Of a stretch of DNA of 12,154 nt, positions 1 to 8,573 are shown piece after piece. The stretch spans positions 58,957 to 71,110 of the forward strand of contig DCLG01000034.1 in NCBI GenBank assembly GCA_002320935.1, written 5' to 3'. The translations under genes were made by a program, and so were the position numbers. The notes under the pieces were generated by a model. That model saw only the letters and a list, made by a program, of their open reading frames with translations. It made no database searches and had not been told where the DNA came from. Source of the DNA: Pedobacter sp. UBA1654. GTDB lineage: Bacteria; Bacteroidota; Bacteroidia; Sphingobacteriales; Sphingobacteriaceae. Numbering within the stretch: the first letter of the stretch is position 1; every line of letters starts with the position of its first letter.

Positions 1-866
1 GAATTTGAAGCAGGCGCATTACCTGGAAGGAGTTCTGCCTGTATCTCAAAGATGGACTCCGCATTATTCTCATTTTCAGTACGGAATTGCTTCTCAAAGT
101 CTGGAAACAATGCATAACCCATACCCATCACCTGATTGGTAAGGGTTAACACCTCATTCCATTTCTTTTGGTATAAGGATACTTTAGCATGTAAGCCCAT
201 CGCAGCACCTTTGGTGGCACGCCCCAGGTCAGCGGCAGCGTAACTTTGAGGAAGTACAGCTGCGGCATCAGTAAGGTCCTGTTCAATTTGAGCATATACC
301 TGATCTTTTGGTGCACGTGGAATGTTGTATTCGGATGCGTCTTTTGGAATGGAAAGCCTCAATGGTACATCGCCGTATGCGCGTACAAGTCTGAAATAGG
401 ACAAAGCACGTAAGAACTTCGCTTCTGCGATGTATCTTCCTTTTAGGCTTTCATCCATCTCAATTGCCGGGATGTTCTCAATAACCTGGTTGGCGAGATT
501 GATGTTCTGATATTGGCCAGTCCAGAAGCTCTGTAGTGAGCCTTCTGTTGAAGTAACGGTGTAAGTGTCGTAAAGGTTCCAGAATGTTGCATCATTCGGT
601 GTACTACCTTTGTCGGCTTCGTCCGAGCCTACACTTTCAATCACGAGCGCAGGGAAGGCAACGTTTTCCCAGGAGCGTAGATTGGCATAGATGGCGTTAA
701 CTGCTTTCGTGGCATCATCTCCGGAGGTCCAGAATTGTGATGAAGGCTGTTGTGCTTGTGGGTCAACATCGAGGAAGCTCTTTTTACAAGCGGATACCAG
801 GAGTGTCGTAGATAGTAAAGCTACACCCAGACTTTTTATGATATATTTATTATTAAAGGTTTTCAT
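1..866 (-). CDS. SusD/RagB family nutrient-binding outer-membrane lipoprotein (C-terminus cut by window edge)
   Basis: This would be the surface lipoprotein that captures substrate and acts as a lid on its partner SusC transporter. The ATG at 866-864 opens a frame that stays open to the window edge, giving 288 complete residues of a family usually about 450-600 long. Residues 1-26 form a lipoprotein signal with lipobox LVSAC, and Cys27 is the likely lipidated residue, followed by KKSFLDVDP, a typical SusD start. The family's helical signature is at about 148-169 (AEAKFLRALSYF...YGDVPL), with a second helical stretch at 215-232 (GRATKGAAMGLHAKVSLY) and ESIFEIQ at 270-276. The gene starts 11 nt after the susC stop codon, so the two are almost certainly co-transcribed. 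Family assignment is firm. The ligand cannot be inferred, and the C-terminal part lies outside the window. Confidence 0.96.
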   Translation of the reverse strand, partial: MKTFNNKYIIKSLGVALLSTTLLVSACKKSFLDVDPQAQQPSSQFWTSGDDATKAVNAIYANLRSWENVAFPALVIESVGSDEADKGSTPNDATFWNLYDTYTVTSTEGSLQSFWTGQYQNINLANQVIENIPAIEMDESLKGRYIAEAKFLRALSYFRLVRAYGDVPLRLSIPKDASEYNIPRAPKDQVYAQIEQDLTDAAAVLPQSYAAADLGRATKGAAMGLHAKVSLYQKKWNEVLTLTNQVMGMGYALFPDFEKQFRTENENNAESIFEIQAELLPGNAPASN

Positions 867-877
867 GGTCAGATCAA

Positions 878-3800
878 TTAAAATGTAACATTTACACCAA
901 CGTTATAGGTAGCGAACAATGGATACACATTGGCATCTACACCCGCATTCGTTGGCGATCCGCCAACTTCAGGGCTGAAGCCTCTGTAGCCGAAAAAGTT
1001 CAAGGCATTTTGTGCATTTGCAAATACCCTTAGTTTTCTCATTTTCCATTTACTTACCAGGTCAGTAGGTAGCGAGTATCCTAACTGAATGTTTCTCAAC
1101 CTAACATAAGCACCGCTCTCTACATAGAAGTCGTTTGGCAAATAGTTGGTTGCACCACCCAATTTAGCAGAAGGGTAGGTGTTGGTAGATCCGGGACCGG
1201 TCCAACGGTTGTTAAAGAACTCTTTTGTGAAGTTCTCATTACCAAAACGGTAACCCAGGTTCGCATTGTAAATGTCCACCCCCGCAACCCCTTGTACATC
1301 AACTGTAAGGTCGAAGTTCTTATATGCGAAGTTCGTGTTCAGGCCATAGTTGAATTTTGGATTCGGATTTCCCAATGGAATGCGGTCTCTTCCGTCGATC
1401 AATCCGTCATTATTTTGATCCACATACCTGAAATCACCGGCAGTTGTTCCAGCTTGTGCTGATGCAGCCGCCTCTTCATTGGTTTGGAAAATGCCAGCAA
1501 CCTGATACCCGAAGAACTCACCAATTGGTCGTCCTGCAACGGTTCTGGTTGCCAAGGCGCCACTTACCAGTCCGGTTCCGCCGGCATAGATTGGGTTATT
1601 TCCTGTTGTTACATTAAGTACTTTATTGTTGTTAATACCAAGGTTCGCACTGATGGTATAGGTTAGATCACCTGCGGTCTTATCTGACCAGGTGGCACTA
1701 ACTTCGAAACCACGGTTACGGAAGTCTGCCTGGTTACCAATTAACCTGCTGTTAGAGGTTCCCAATGATCCGAAAATTGGAATATCAAAGATCGCTTGTT
1801 CAGTTTTTCTACTGTAATAATCTAACTCGACGCTTAAACGGTTAGTAAGGAAGCCCATTTCCAAACCGATGTCTGTTCCTGCACTACGCTCCCAGAATAT
1901 TGCTGGTGGCACGAGTGTGGTAATACCGGCACCAGTATAAGGAAGACCACCGAAGTAGGCGATCAGGTTGGCTCCCTGCGATACCAGCTGTGTAGTTGGG
2001 TTTATTGGCACACCTGCGTTACCGACTTTACCCCAGCTACCACGTAGTTTTAAGTTGGTAAAGATGGTCTGGTCCTTCATGAAATCTTCATTCGTGATTA
2101 CCCAGCCTGCACCAATGGATGGGAAATAACCCCAAAGGTCTGATCCGCCAAAAAACTGCGATGCACCGTCTGCTCTGATGGAAGCATTTAACAAGTATTT
2201 GTTTGCGAAAGAATAGTTCACGCGACCGAAATACGAAGCTGCAGTGTTTAACGATCCTCCGTCTGTGATTACACGGCTTGCAGCATCACCTAAGCTCAGA
2301 TACAAATCCGCATCGCTGTTGAAAGGCACATTCTGAGCAGTAGCGTTCAGGTTATATCTCTTGAAACGTTGCGCTGTTTGACCCACCAACACGGTAAAGT
2401 TATGATCAGCAATCTTTCTGTCGTAAGACAAGGTGTTTTCAATGATCCAGTTTCTGTTTTCTACGCGGTTAACTCCAAGAACACTCACCGTGGCATTCTG
2501 TGCCGTTGTGGCGAAGTATTTTGGTGTATATGAACGAACCTCATCTTGTCCGAAGTCGCCACCAAAGCTGGTTTTAAATGTAAAATTATTCAGGAACTTC
2601 AATTCGGCGAACACGTTACCCGTTACTTTGTATCTGGCAGTACGCTGATTATAGAAGTCCAGGGTTGCCTGTGGGTTCATGTTACTTCCATTACCCAGAT
2701 TAAAGCTGTTCGGATCGCCGTATGAACCATCGGGATTAAATACCGGAACAACTGGCGAAGCAGCATACATACCGCGAAAGATACTACCTGGAGCATCTTT
2801 GGAGGCACTTGAGGTTCCGGTCACGTTATAACCCACTTTTAATGGTTCGAATAATTGGAAGTCGCTTGATAACCTTGCTGTATAACGCTTATAGTTGTTG
2901 TTCTCAACTATTCCGTCCTGGTTCAGGTAACCTAAGGAAAGGTTATAGGTAGATTTTTCACTGCCGCCGTTTACCGAAAGCTGGTGGTTGTTGACCATTG
3001 CATCTCTAAGAATTACATCACGCCAGTTGGTGCCTTCACCAAGGTTGGTGTTGGCGAACAATGGTTCTGATCCAATCAGGTTGTATAGTTCGTTAACTGC
3101 GGTTGCATATTCCGTTGCATTGGTCATTTCCACTGCGTTTGTAACGCTCTGTATACCTACATAACCGTTGTAGTTGATGGTCGCGTCACCCTTTTTACCA
3201 CGATTCGTTGTTACGAGTACAACACCGTTTGCAGCACGGATACCATAGATCGACTGGCTGGATGCATCTTTCAGGATACTGATGTTCGCGATATCAGCAG
3301 GGTTCAGGAAATTGATGTCGTCATACCAAACACCATCCACCACGTATAATACGCCGGTATTGCCATAGATGGTACCAGTACCGCGGATGGTGATCTGCGG
3401 AGAGGAACCTGGAGTACCATTATTGGTAATGGATACACCAGCTACGCGGCCCTGTAATGAACTCACCGGGTTAACAGAAGCTTGCTTGCTAATATCTTCA
3501 CCTTTTACGGAACTTACCGATCCGGTTACATCAATTTTTCTTTGTGTACCATAGCCAACGACCACCACCTGTTCAAGGTTTTGTGCTTCGGATTGCAAGG
3601 CGATGTTGAGGGTTGCTTGATTTGTGACAGGCACTTCTCGAGTAGTATAACCGATGTAGGTAAATACCAGGGTGCTGTTGCTTGGTGCATTGATGGAATA
3701 TCTTCCATTTGCGTCTGTTTGGGTTCCTGTAGTTGTGCCTTTTACCACAATGCTTACAGCTGGAATAGCCGATTGGTCTGCGGCATCCGTAACTACACCA

Positions 3801-3889
3801 GAGATGGTTACATTCTGGGCAAAAGCATTACTGATAAAAAGTAAACCAAGAAAAGTCAGAACAGAGATTCTTGTAAACATTCTTTTCAT
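878..3889 (-). CDS. SusC/RagA family TonB-linked outer-membrane transporter
   Basis: This 1003-residue outer-membrane protein should import large nutrients using energy passed on by TonB/ExbBD. A signal peptide covers residues 1-24 (cut AFA|Q). A carboxypeptidase-regulatory-like beta-sandwich spans about 26-100, followed by the QVVVVGYGTQ segment at 107-116, the usual SusC TonB-box region. The plug domain is at about 119-235 and includes GRVAGVSI, the TIRGTGTIYGNTGVLYVVDG region and LKDASSQSIYGIRAANGV. The rest is beta-barrel, ending in the aromatic terminus VGVNVTF. An acidic DQNNDGLIDGRDRIPLG segment near residues 820-840 is the Ca-site-like loop often seen in SusC barrels. The ATG at 3889 was chosen because it gives a complete signal peptide; Met4 is an in-frame alternative. 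No clear Shine-Dalgarno is visible, as is common in this phylum. It is the first gene of a susC-susD pair. Length is normal and I see no frameshift. Confidence 0.98.
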   Translation of the reverse strand: MKRMFTRISVLTFLGLLFISNAFAQNVTISGVVTDAADQSAIPAVSIVVKGTTTGTQTDANGRYSINAPSNSTLVFTYIGYTTREVPVTNQATLNIALQSEAQNLEQVVVVGYGTQRKIDVTGSVSSVKGEDISKQASVNPVSSLQGRVAGVSITNNGTPGSSPQITIRGTGTIYGNTGVLYVVDGVWYDDINFLNPADIANISILKDASSQSIYGIRAANGVVLVTTNRGKKGDATINYNGYVGIQSVTNAVEMTNATEYATAVNELYNLIGSEPLFANTNLGEGTNWRDVILRDAMVNNHQLSVNGGSEKSTYNLSLGYLNQDGIVENNNYKRYTARLSSDFQLFEPLKVGYNVTGTSSASKDAPGSIFRGMYAASPVVPVFNPDGSYGDPNSFNLGNGSNMNPQATLDFYNQRTARYKVTGNVFAELKFLNNFTFKTSFGGDFGQDEVRSYTPKYFATTAQNATVSVLGVNRVENRNWIIENTLSYDRKIADHNFTVLVGQTAQRFKRYNLNATAQNVPFNSDADLYLSLGDAASRVITDGGSLNTAASYFGRVNYSFANKYLLNASIRADGASQFFGGSDLWGYFPSIGAGWVITNEDFMKDQTIFTNLKLRGSWGKVGNAGVPINPTTQLVSQGANLIAYFGGLPYTGAGITTLVPPAIFWERSAGTDIGLEMGFLTNRLSVELDYYSRKTEQAIFDIPIFGSLGTSNSRLIGNQADFRNRGFEVSATWSDKTAGDLTYTISANLGINNNKVLNVTTGNNPIYAGGTGLVSGALATRTVAGRPIGEFFGYQVAGIFQTNEEAAASAQAGTTAGDFRYVDQNNDGLIDGRDRIPLGNPNPKFNYGLNTNFAYKNFDLTVDVQGVAGVDIYNANLGYRFGNENFTKEFFNNRWTGPGSTNTYPSAKLGGATNYLPNDFYVESGAYVRLRNIQLGYSLPTDLVSKWKMRKLRVFANAQNALNFFGYRGFSPEVGGSPTNAGVDANVYPLFATYNVGVNVTF

Positions 3890-3903
3890 ACTCGTTTATA
3901 TTT

Positions 3904-3938
3904 GAAATATACTAAAGGCTAAATCTCAGGCACAAAAA
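3904..3938 (-). promoter_or_regulatory. Possible susC promoter (weak Bacteroidota-type match)
   Basis: On the minus strand, TTTTTG (3938-3933) is followed after 21 nt by TATATTTC (3911-3904). This is one mismatch from the TAnnTTTG -7 consensus of the Bacteroidota primary sigma factor, with the -33 TTTG also present. It predicts a start near 3898 and a leader of only about 10 nt before the susC ATG at 3889. The short leader and the mismatch keep confidence low, and the true promoter could lie further upstream. Confidence 0.3.
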
Positions 3939-3960
3939 TCTGTATCCCAAAATATTCACC

Positions 3961-4000
3961 TATACATGAATACATCAGCAAACAGATGTGTAATTGTGTA
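3961..4000. promoter_or_regulatory. Composite imperfect dyad upstream of susC, candidate operator
   Basis: Two 16-nt arms, 3961-3976 and 3985-4000, are separated by 8 nt and are complementary at 11 of 16 positions. The inner part is the best: ATACATC (3970-3976) faces GATGTGT (3985-3991) with one G-T mismatch. Each arm is itself a repeat with an 8-nt period: ATACAT at 3962 and 3970 on the left, TGTGT at 3987 and 3995 on the right. The centre lies about 90 nt upstream of the susC start codon. The position would suit an activator site for the LuxR-type regulator next door, but that link is inference from location and symmetry only. Confidence 0.3.
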
Positions 4001-4138
4001 TGAGCGTTCCTATATACCACAACACTGCAACTAGCGGATTGTTAGTGTGTTAATGCTTTTTTTGCAGAAAGGGACAATGGCTCTAAAACGGTATGATTTG
4101 TAGCTTTTTGAGGGGCTTGATGTAGTGTTGTAGTAGTA

Positions 4139-7042
4139 TTAAATGCTCATCAGGAACTCAGTGAGGTTCATATCGTGGGGTATATTGAGCTTTTTTCGTA
4201 GACGGTAGCGCCGGATTTCCACGCCCCGGAGTGAAATGTTCAGTAATGAAGCCATCTCTTTACTGCTCATATTCATATGCAGGAATGCACATAATTTGAG
4301 GTCATTTGGCACCAGCTCCGGGTGTTTGGCTTTTAATTTTTTGAAGAAGCTGTCATGTGCATCATTGAAGCTGTTCTCAAATAGCACCCAATCCCGCTGA
4401 TCATTCATTCCTTCGGTAATAATCTGCTGTATCTTTCTTTGCTGCTCATCTGATATGGTCTTTCCCGAACCATCTTTTAGCTTGGCAATCTCCTGACTTA
4501 ATTTCTGCAGCAATTCATTTTTATACACGAGGCTCATGGCCGAATTTGCCAGCTCACGGTTTTTACCCGCCAGTTCTGCCTGCAGCTTTTCATGTTCGAG
4601 TTTGATGATTTGCTTTTCCGTATGTTCAGCCTCGCGTTTCAGGAACTCATCTTTCTCTTTCTGCAGCTTTGCGGTGATGCGTGCTTTATCTTGCAATAGT
4701 TTGAAATCGTACAAGCGTTTCAGGAAATATAGCAAGCCTGCAAAGAGGAGCAAGTAAACAAGATACGCTAAGTTTGTTGCATAGAATGGCGGTAATACCT
4801 CAAACTCAAATACCGTAACTTGCGTTTGCGTCTGCCGGTCTATAGCTGCACGTACCAGAAAGCGGTACTTGCCCCAGCTAAGGTTGGTAAAATCTTTCTG
4901 AGATGCAGTGCTCCAATCAGACCAATCCGTAGAATATCCTTCCAATTTATATTGATAGCGTACTTCAGCCTCGCGGTAGTAAGGAAGTGAATAGGAAATG
5001 CGCAGATTGTTCCGGTTGTATTGAATCTCAATGTCCGGATCTGAGTCGCCATGTTCAGTGATCACCTTATAGGTATCTGTAAGGTCGTACACGCCGCGGA
5101 TCAGGACCGCTGGCAGCTGCTTTACAACTTTCCCCGCATTCAGGTTTGCCTCGTTGTATACCACAAAGCCGTCATCTACGCTGATCAGGTAAATACCATT
5201 ACTTATCCTGCTGATGTTTTCATAATACTGGACCATTCGTCCATCGAGCATGCGGAAACGTTCCGACTCGATCTTCGCTTTCCCGGGAACACTGAAGTCG
5301 GCCAGACCTGTTTTGCCATGATTGATGAACCAGTAGCGATGCAATCCGGCAGGGATAATTTTATTAGATACTGCAAAGGCCCCCAGTTCCTTGTTCAGTG
5401 CAGCATAAAGATTGAAGCGGTTGCTGACTTCATCATACAGGTAAAAGCCTTTTTCTGATGAAAACACCAGCTTATTCTCAAATGGAAACACGTTTATGTT
5501 GATGTTGTTTGGCAAGCCATTCTGCTCATCGTAAGTGACAATACCATTTACTTTCTTCAGGTCTGCACTCAATGTAAGCCGATAAAGGCCCTTATAAGGA
5601 TGACTCACCCAGATATCCCCTTTAGGATCTTGTTCCACATATCTGGAGGGTTCAGAAAAGCCTTCAATTTTATGGTGGAAGCGCCAAATACCTGAAGCAT
5701 CTTTTTTGAAGAGTACCAGTCCATTGTATGTGCCCTGGATCAGGTACTCGGGATTGGTCTTTAACGCTGTGATGGTCCAGCCTCCGGAGGCACTGGAGAT
5801 TCGTTCCAGTTTACCTGCTGTGACGCGGAATGTTCCGTCATTATGACCGCAGAATAGCTGTCCATCTATGTTTTTAAGTTCCCAAACCTGTCCCTGGGAA
5901 TTTGGGATCAATTTAAAATCGAAAGCATTTCCACCTTCAGGTGCCCAGCGACTGTAGAACAGTCCCTGATTTGTGCCCAAGTAAATATTGCCTTCATGGA
6001 TCAAACTGGAATAAACTGTCCCGAATTGTCCAACTTTATCGAAATAGAAGTTTAAGGGCGAGTTTAACTCAATGCGGTCGATACCGTTGTCTAATCCGGT
6101 CCATAAGTTCTGCTCCTGATCTATAAAAATGCTGAGCACGGTATTATTCTGTAAACCACTCGATTTGTTGATCCGCTGAATTACCGCGCCATCTTCATCT
6201 ATGATCACCAGGCCGTTAAGAATGGTACCATAAGCATAGTATTTGTTCAGGATCCTGGTGCCATTATTCAGCTGATAGGTTTGAAGGAATGAAGTTGCCT
6301 GAGTTTGAAAAGGGCGGTAATTACGACCATCATAAACATACAGGCTGTTTTTACGTGTACCTATTAAAAGTTGACCGTTTTTATATGGCAATATGGATAG
6401 TACATCTGCGGGTGTGCTGGAACCCTCGTTTTTAAGGGCCACGAGCTTGCTGCCAACAAGTTCAAACAAGCCTTGGCCAAGTACTTCCGCGATATACCGT
6501 TTTCCAACCTGGTGCAGAAATAGAAAGGATCCGGGCGCTTCAACAACTTCAATTTTGTTGTTTTCGTAGATGTAAATCGCAGAAAAGGATTGAAAGATGG
6601 TTCTTTTACCTTCGCAATAGATCTTCCATATCTCACTGTTAAGCACATGCTTACCGGCAAGCAGCCCTTTTAGGGAGCTGAACTGGAGCCGGTTCTCTTT
6701 GATGCTCCAGTAGCCAAATTCTGCGTAACTACCTGTGTGGATCCGGCCGTCATTGTCGGCTGCTACTGCCCGTACAATCTGGCGGTTTGGCATTTCATAC
6801 TGCTTCCAGTACTTGCCATCGTAGGTGAGGAGGCCTTCGGCATTGCCGAAATACATGACACCACGTTTATCTCTGGTGATTGACCAATTCTGGTTTCCGG
6901 AAGCGTAAGCAGTTTTCGTATAATTCTGGATGTAGGGCACACCGATACGCTTAATGTCTTCAGCATACGACTGGCTGAAAACGGCTAAGCATGATACAAA
7001 GAACAAAAGAAAACGCCTGAGCGCGTTTTTTCGTAATAACAT
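4139..7042 (-). CDS. Transmembrane one-component regulator: periplasmic propeller, Y_Y_Y domain, membrane helix, coiled coil, LuxR-type HTH
   Basis: This is a predicted membrane-spanning sensor-regulator of 967 residues. Residues 1-27 form a signal peptide (cut near SYA|E). Residues of roughly 30-670 carry two-component-regulator-propeller repeats, including the typical opening GNQNWSITRDKRGVMYFGN and LLTYDGKYW. A Y_Y_Y domain lies at about 675-752 (YQYKLEGYSTDWSDW). A membrane helix is at about 753-777, a long charged coiled coil at about 778-860, and a LuxR/GerE-like helix-turn-helix at about 913-960 (SSKEMASLLNISLRGVEIRRYRLRKKL). There is no histidine-kinase or receiver domain, so sensor and DNA-binding parts are directly linked. 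I start at the ATG at 7042; the frame opens one codon earlier at a TTG. It lies 17 nt after the esterase gene and just upstream of susCD, which it may control. The ligand is unknown. Confidence 0.93.
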   Translation of the reverse strand: MLLRKNALRRFLLFFVSCLAVFSQSYAEDIKRIGVPYIQNYTKTAYASGNQNWSITRDKRGVMYFGNAEGLLTYDGKYWKQYEMPNRQIVRAVAADNDGRIHTGSYAEFGYWSIKENRLQFSSLKGLLAGKHVLNSEIWKIYCEGKRTIFQSFSAIYIYENNKIEVVEAPGSFLFLHQVGKRYIAEVLGQGLFELVGSKLVALKNEGSSTPADVLSILPYKNGQLLIGTRKNSLYVYDGRNYRPFQTQATSFLQTYQLNNGTRILNKYYAYGTILNGLVIIDEDGAVIQRINKSSGLQNNTVLSIFIDQEQNLWTGLDNGIDRIELNSPLNFYFDKVGQFGTVYSSLIHEGNIYLGTNQGLFYSRWAPEGGNAFDFKLIPNSQGQVWELKNIDGQLFCGHNDGTFRVTAGKLERISSASGGWTITALKTNPEYLIQGTYNGLVLFKKDASGIWRFHHKIEGFSEPSRYVEQDPKGDIWVSHPYKGLYRLTLSADLKKVNGIVTYDEQNGLPNNININVFPFENKLVFSSEKGFYLYDEVSNRFNLYAALNKELGAFAVSNKIIPAGLHRYWFINHGKTGLADFSVPGKAKIESERFRMLDGRMVQYYENISRISNGIYLISVDDGFVVYNEANLNAGKVVKQLPAVLIRGVYDLTDTYKVITEHGDSDPDIEIQYNRNNLRISYSLPYYREAEVRYQYKLEGYSTDWSDWSTASQKDFTNLSWGKYRFLVRAAIDRQTQTQVTVFEFEVLPPFYATNLAYLVYLLLFAGLLYFLKRLYDFKLLQDKARITAKLQKEKDEFLKREAEHTEKQIIKLEHEKLQAELAGKNRELANSAMSLVYKNELLQKLSQEIAKLKDGSGKTISDEQQRKIQQIITEGMNDQRDWVLFENSFNDAHDSFFKKLKAKHPELVPNDLKLCAFLHMNMSSKEMASLLNISLRGVEIRRYRLRKKLNIPHDMNLTEFLMSI

Positions 7043-7059
7043 CAATGATCTGTACCTTC

Positions 7060-7842
7060 CTATTTTTTATGTGAGAACAACCAGGGCAGTAGGGTAGGTT
7101 CAGCAAATGCCGCATCCCAGCTGTTGTGGTTGGCTTCCGGGTAATGGGTGAATTTCACTTCCTTACCGATGATTCTTAATTGATCGGCGATTTCCTTTGA
7201 AAATCTTGGATCAACAACTTCATCTTTTCCTCCGTGGAAGATCCACAGTGGCACTTTTTTGTATTTATTAACATTCGCCAGGTTGTCTCCGCCGCAGATG
7301 GCAAAAGCTGCAGCAAATGTCCTTGGTTTTCTTCTTAGCAGCTCGTATGTGCCCATGCCACCCATAGATAATCCACCTACATAAACTTGTTTCTTATCTG
7401 CATAAGGCTTATCAAGGAAGTTGTCTACCATTTTTAGGAGCGCCTTCATTGCTTTAGTGGGCTTTCCACCTTTCTGAAATACAAAATGACGTTTACCGAG
7501 CGAATCTGTTGAAGCATCAGTATTGGACCAGTAAGAATCTTTTGCACACTGCGGAAAGATCACGATTGCTGGAAATTCCTTCCTGACTTCAGGGTTTAGA
7601 AAAAGCTTTGCGCCATGGGTAAGTTGTGCTTCGTTGTCGTTCCCCCTTTCGCCACCGCCATGGAGAAAGAAAACTACCGGGTATTTCTGTGCTGGATCAA
7701 AGTTTTCAGGAAACAAGACCCTGTAGGCTATGGTATCCTGTTTGTCGGCGTAAATACCTTTCACATACTGCGTAAGATCCTGCGCTTCGGACTTTATAGC
7801 CACGATCATCAAAGTCAATAAGATCAAAGGGAGTCTTTTCAT
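7060..7842 (-). CDS. Secreted alpha/beta-hydrolase esterase (dienelactone hydrolase / prolyl-oligopeptidase-like family)
   Basis: This 260-residue serine hydrolase probably cleaves ester bonds in the periplasm or outside the cell. Residues 1-20 form a signal peptide (hydrophobic core LPLILLTLMIVAI, cut near SEA|Q). The oxyanion segment HGGGERG is at 61-67, the nucleophile elbow GLSMG at 157-161 places the catalytic serine at Ser159, the acid is probably Asp207 (HGGKDEVVD), and the histidine is His239 (EANHNSW). The triad order and spacing are complete, and the length fits a single catalytic domain. Relatives are annotated variously as dienelactone hydrolase, phospholipase/carboxylesterase or CE1-like feruloyl/acetyl-xylan esterase, so the substrate is open. 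The gene follows the SGNH hydrolase gene after 31 nt and precedes the regulator by 17 nt, which suggests one transcript. The esterase role is inferred from family; a peptidase is less likely at this size. Confidence 0.9.
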   Translation of the reverse strand: MKRLPLILLTLMIVAIKSEAQDLTQYVKGIYADKQDTIAYRVLFPENFDPAQKYPVVFFLHGGGERGNDNEAQLTHGAKLFLNPEVRKEFPAIVIFPQCAKDSYWSNTDASTDSLGKRHFVFQKGGKPTKAMKALLKMVDNFLDKPYADKKQVYVGGLSMGGMGTYELLRRKPRTFAAAFAICGGDNLANVNKYKKVPLWIFHGGKDEVVDPRFSKEIADQLRIIGKEVKFTHYPEANHNSWDAAFAEPTLLPWLFSHKK

Positions 7843-7873
7843 AAAAATAGGAGAGACGTATTCTAGTAGTTAC

Positions 7874-8548
7874 TTAAGGTTTTGACAAGTGTGGGCGAAC
7901 TGCCTTATCCCAGATGTCATAGCCTTCCTTTTTCATATGCAGCATATCCTCGCGAAACAACTCCGGGCGGGTTTTACCGTTCTTATCGAGCATTTTGATG
8001 TTTACATCCAGGTATTTCGCTTTCGGCAGTGTAGCAATATGGGCTTTGATCAAATTATTTGCTTTCAGCAGGGTGTCTTTGAACTGCTCACGTGAGGGAG
8101 ATTCTTTCATAGACAAGTACAGCAATGGTACATCAGGTTGTTTTTCCCTGATCTTTGCTACTAGGGTCTTAAAGCGATTGAAAGTTTCTTCCGCACTTGC
8201 GCCAGCTGCTACATCATTTTCGCCGCTATAGATCACGACTTGACGGGGTTGATAGGCAAGCACGAGTTCATCAGCATAAAGAATGGCATCTGAAAGGGTG
8301 GAGCCGCCGAACCCACGGTTGATAACGTTATATTTCTTAAAAGTTTGCTCAGCATCATTCCACATCCGGAAGGATGAACTGCCGATAAAAACGATTCCAT
8401 TTTTAGGTGGCATGGCAATACTGTCCTGCTTTTGAAAAGCCTGGATTTCGCTCCAAAATGGACGGGAATCCTGCGCCAATGCTTGCAGTTGAATGCTAAA
8501 GCAGGCTATACACACCAGGATAATTCTAATGATGTTGATTCGTTTCAT
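7874..8548 (-). CDS. Secreted SGNH/GDSL-family hydrolase (esterase/lipase-like)
   Basis: This is a 224-residue exported SGNH hydrolase, expected to remove acyl groups from a carbohydrate or lipid. Residues 1-25 form a signal peptide (cut near ALA|Q). The family blocks are in order: block I FIGSSSF with the likely nucleophile Ser58, where the usual GDS Asp is Ser, as is common in this subgroup; block II NRGFGGST with Gly81 or Gly82; block III GENDV with Asn111; and block V DMLHM with Asp201 and His204. The frame is open further upstream to 8590, but that would add 14 residues in front of the signal peptide and overlap the trhO end, so the ATG at 8548 is preferred. It lies 25 nt after trhO and 31 nt before the alpha/beta-hydrolase gene. 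Having a second exported esterase-like enzyme beside it suggests a shared acylated substrate, though this is not proven. Confidence 0.92.
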   Translation of the reverse strand: MKRINIIRIILVCIACFSIQLQALAQDSRPFWSEIQAFQKQDSIAMPPKNGIVFIGSSSFRMWNDAEQTFKKYNVINRGFGGSTLSDAILYADELVLAYQPRQVVIYSGENDVAAGASAEETFNRFKTLVAKIREKQPDVPLLYLSMKESPSREQFKDTLLKANNLIKAHIATLPKAKYLDVNIKMLDKNGKTRPELFREDMLHMKKEGYDIWDKAVRPHLSKP

Positions 8549-8573
8549 ACGGCATTTTGAGTAACGAAGATAA

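Larger units (their letters stand above)
3890..4138. promoter_or_regulatory. Non-coding region upstream of susC
   Basis: These 249 nt lie between the end of the regulator gene and the start of susC, both on the minus strand. The stretch is AT-rich and contains no credible reading frame. It should hold the susC promoter and any operator. I see a weak promoter candidate near susC and an imperfect 40-nt dyad in the middle (both listed separately). I do not see a convincing intrinsic terminator for the regulator gene in the minus-strand direction, so read-through from the regulator into susCD is possible. Confidence 0.7.

Noticed and set aside
3482..3905. Plus-strand open frames opposite the start of susC
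   Set aside because: They lie entirely or mostly antisense to a well-supported SusC reading frame, with no recognisable domain, start signal or promoter.
3970..3991. TTTG on the minus strand (3982-3979) as a -33 element for an upstream susC promoter
   Set aside because: No TAnnTTTG-like element is found 19-21 nt downstream; the closest (3954-3947) is 24 nt away and itself imperfect.
4022..4063. Hairpin (ACACT/AGTGT with an inner AAC/GTT) followed by seven T on the plus strand, resembling an intrinsic terminator
   Set aside because: The stem is short and bulged, the T-run begins 8 nt after it, and no plus-strand gene feeds into it. For the minus-strand genes the T-run lies on the wrong side.
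5051..5458. 135-codon plus-strand frame opposite the regulator gene
   Set aside because: Antisense shadow of the propeller and Y_Y_Y coding region, with no recognisable domain.
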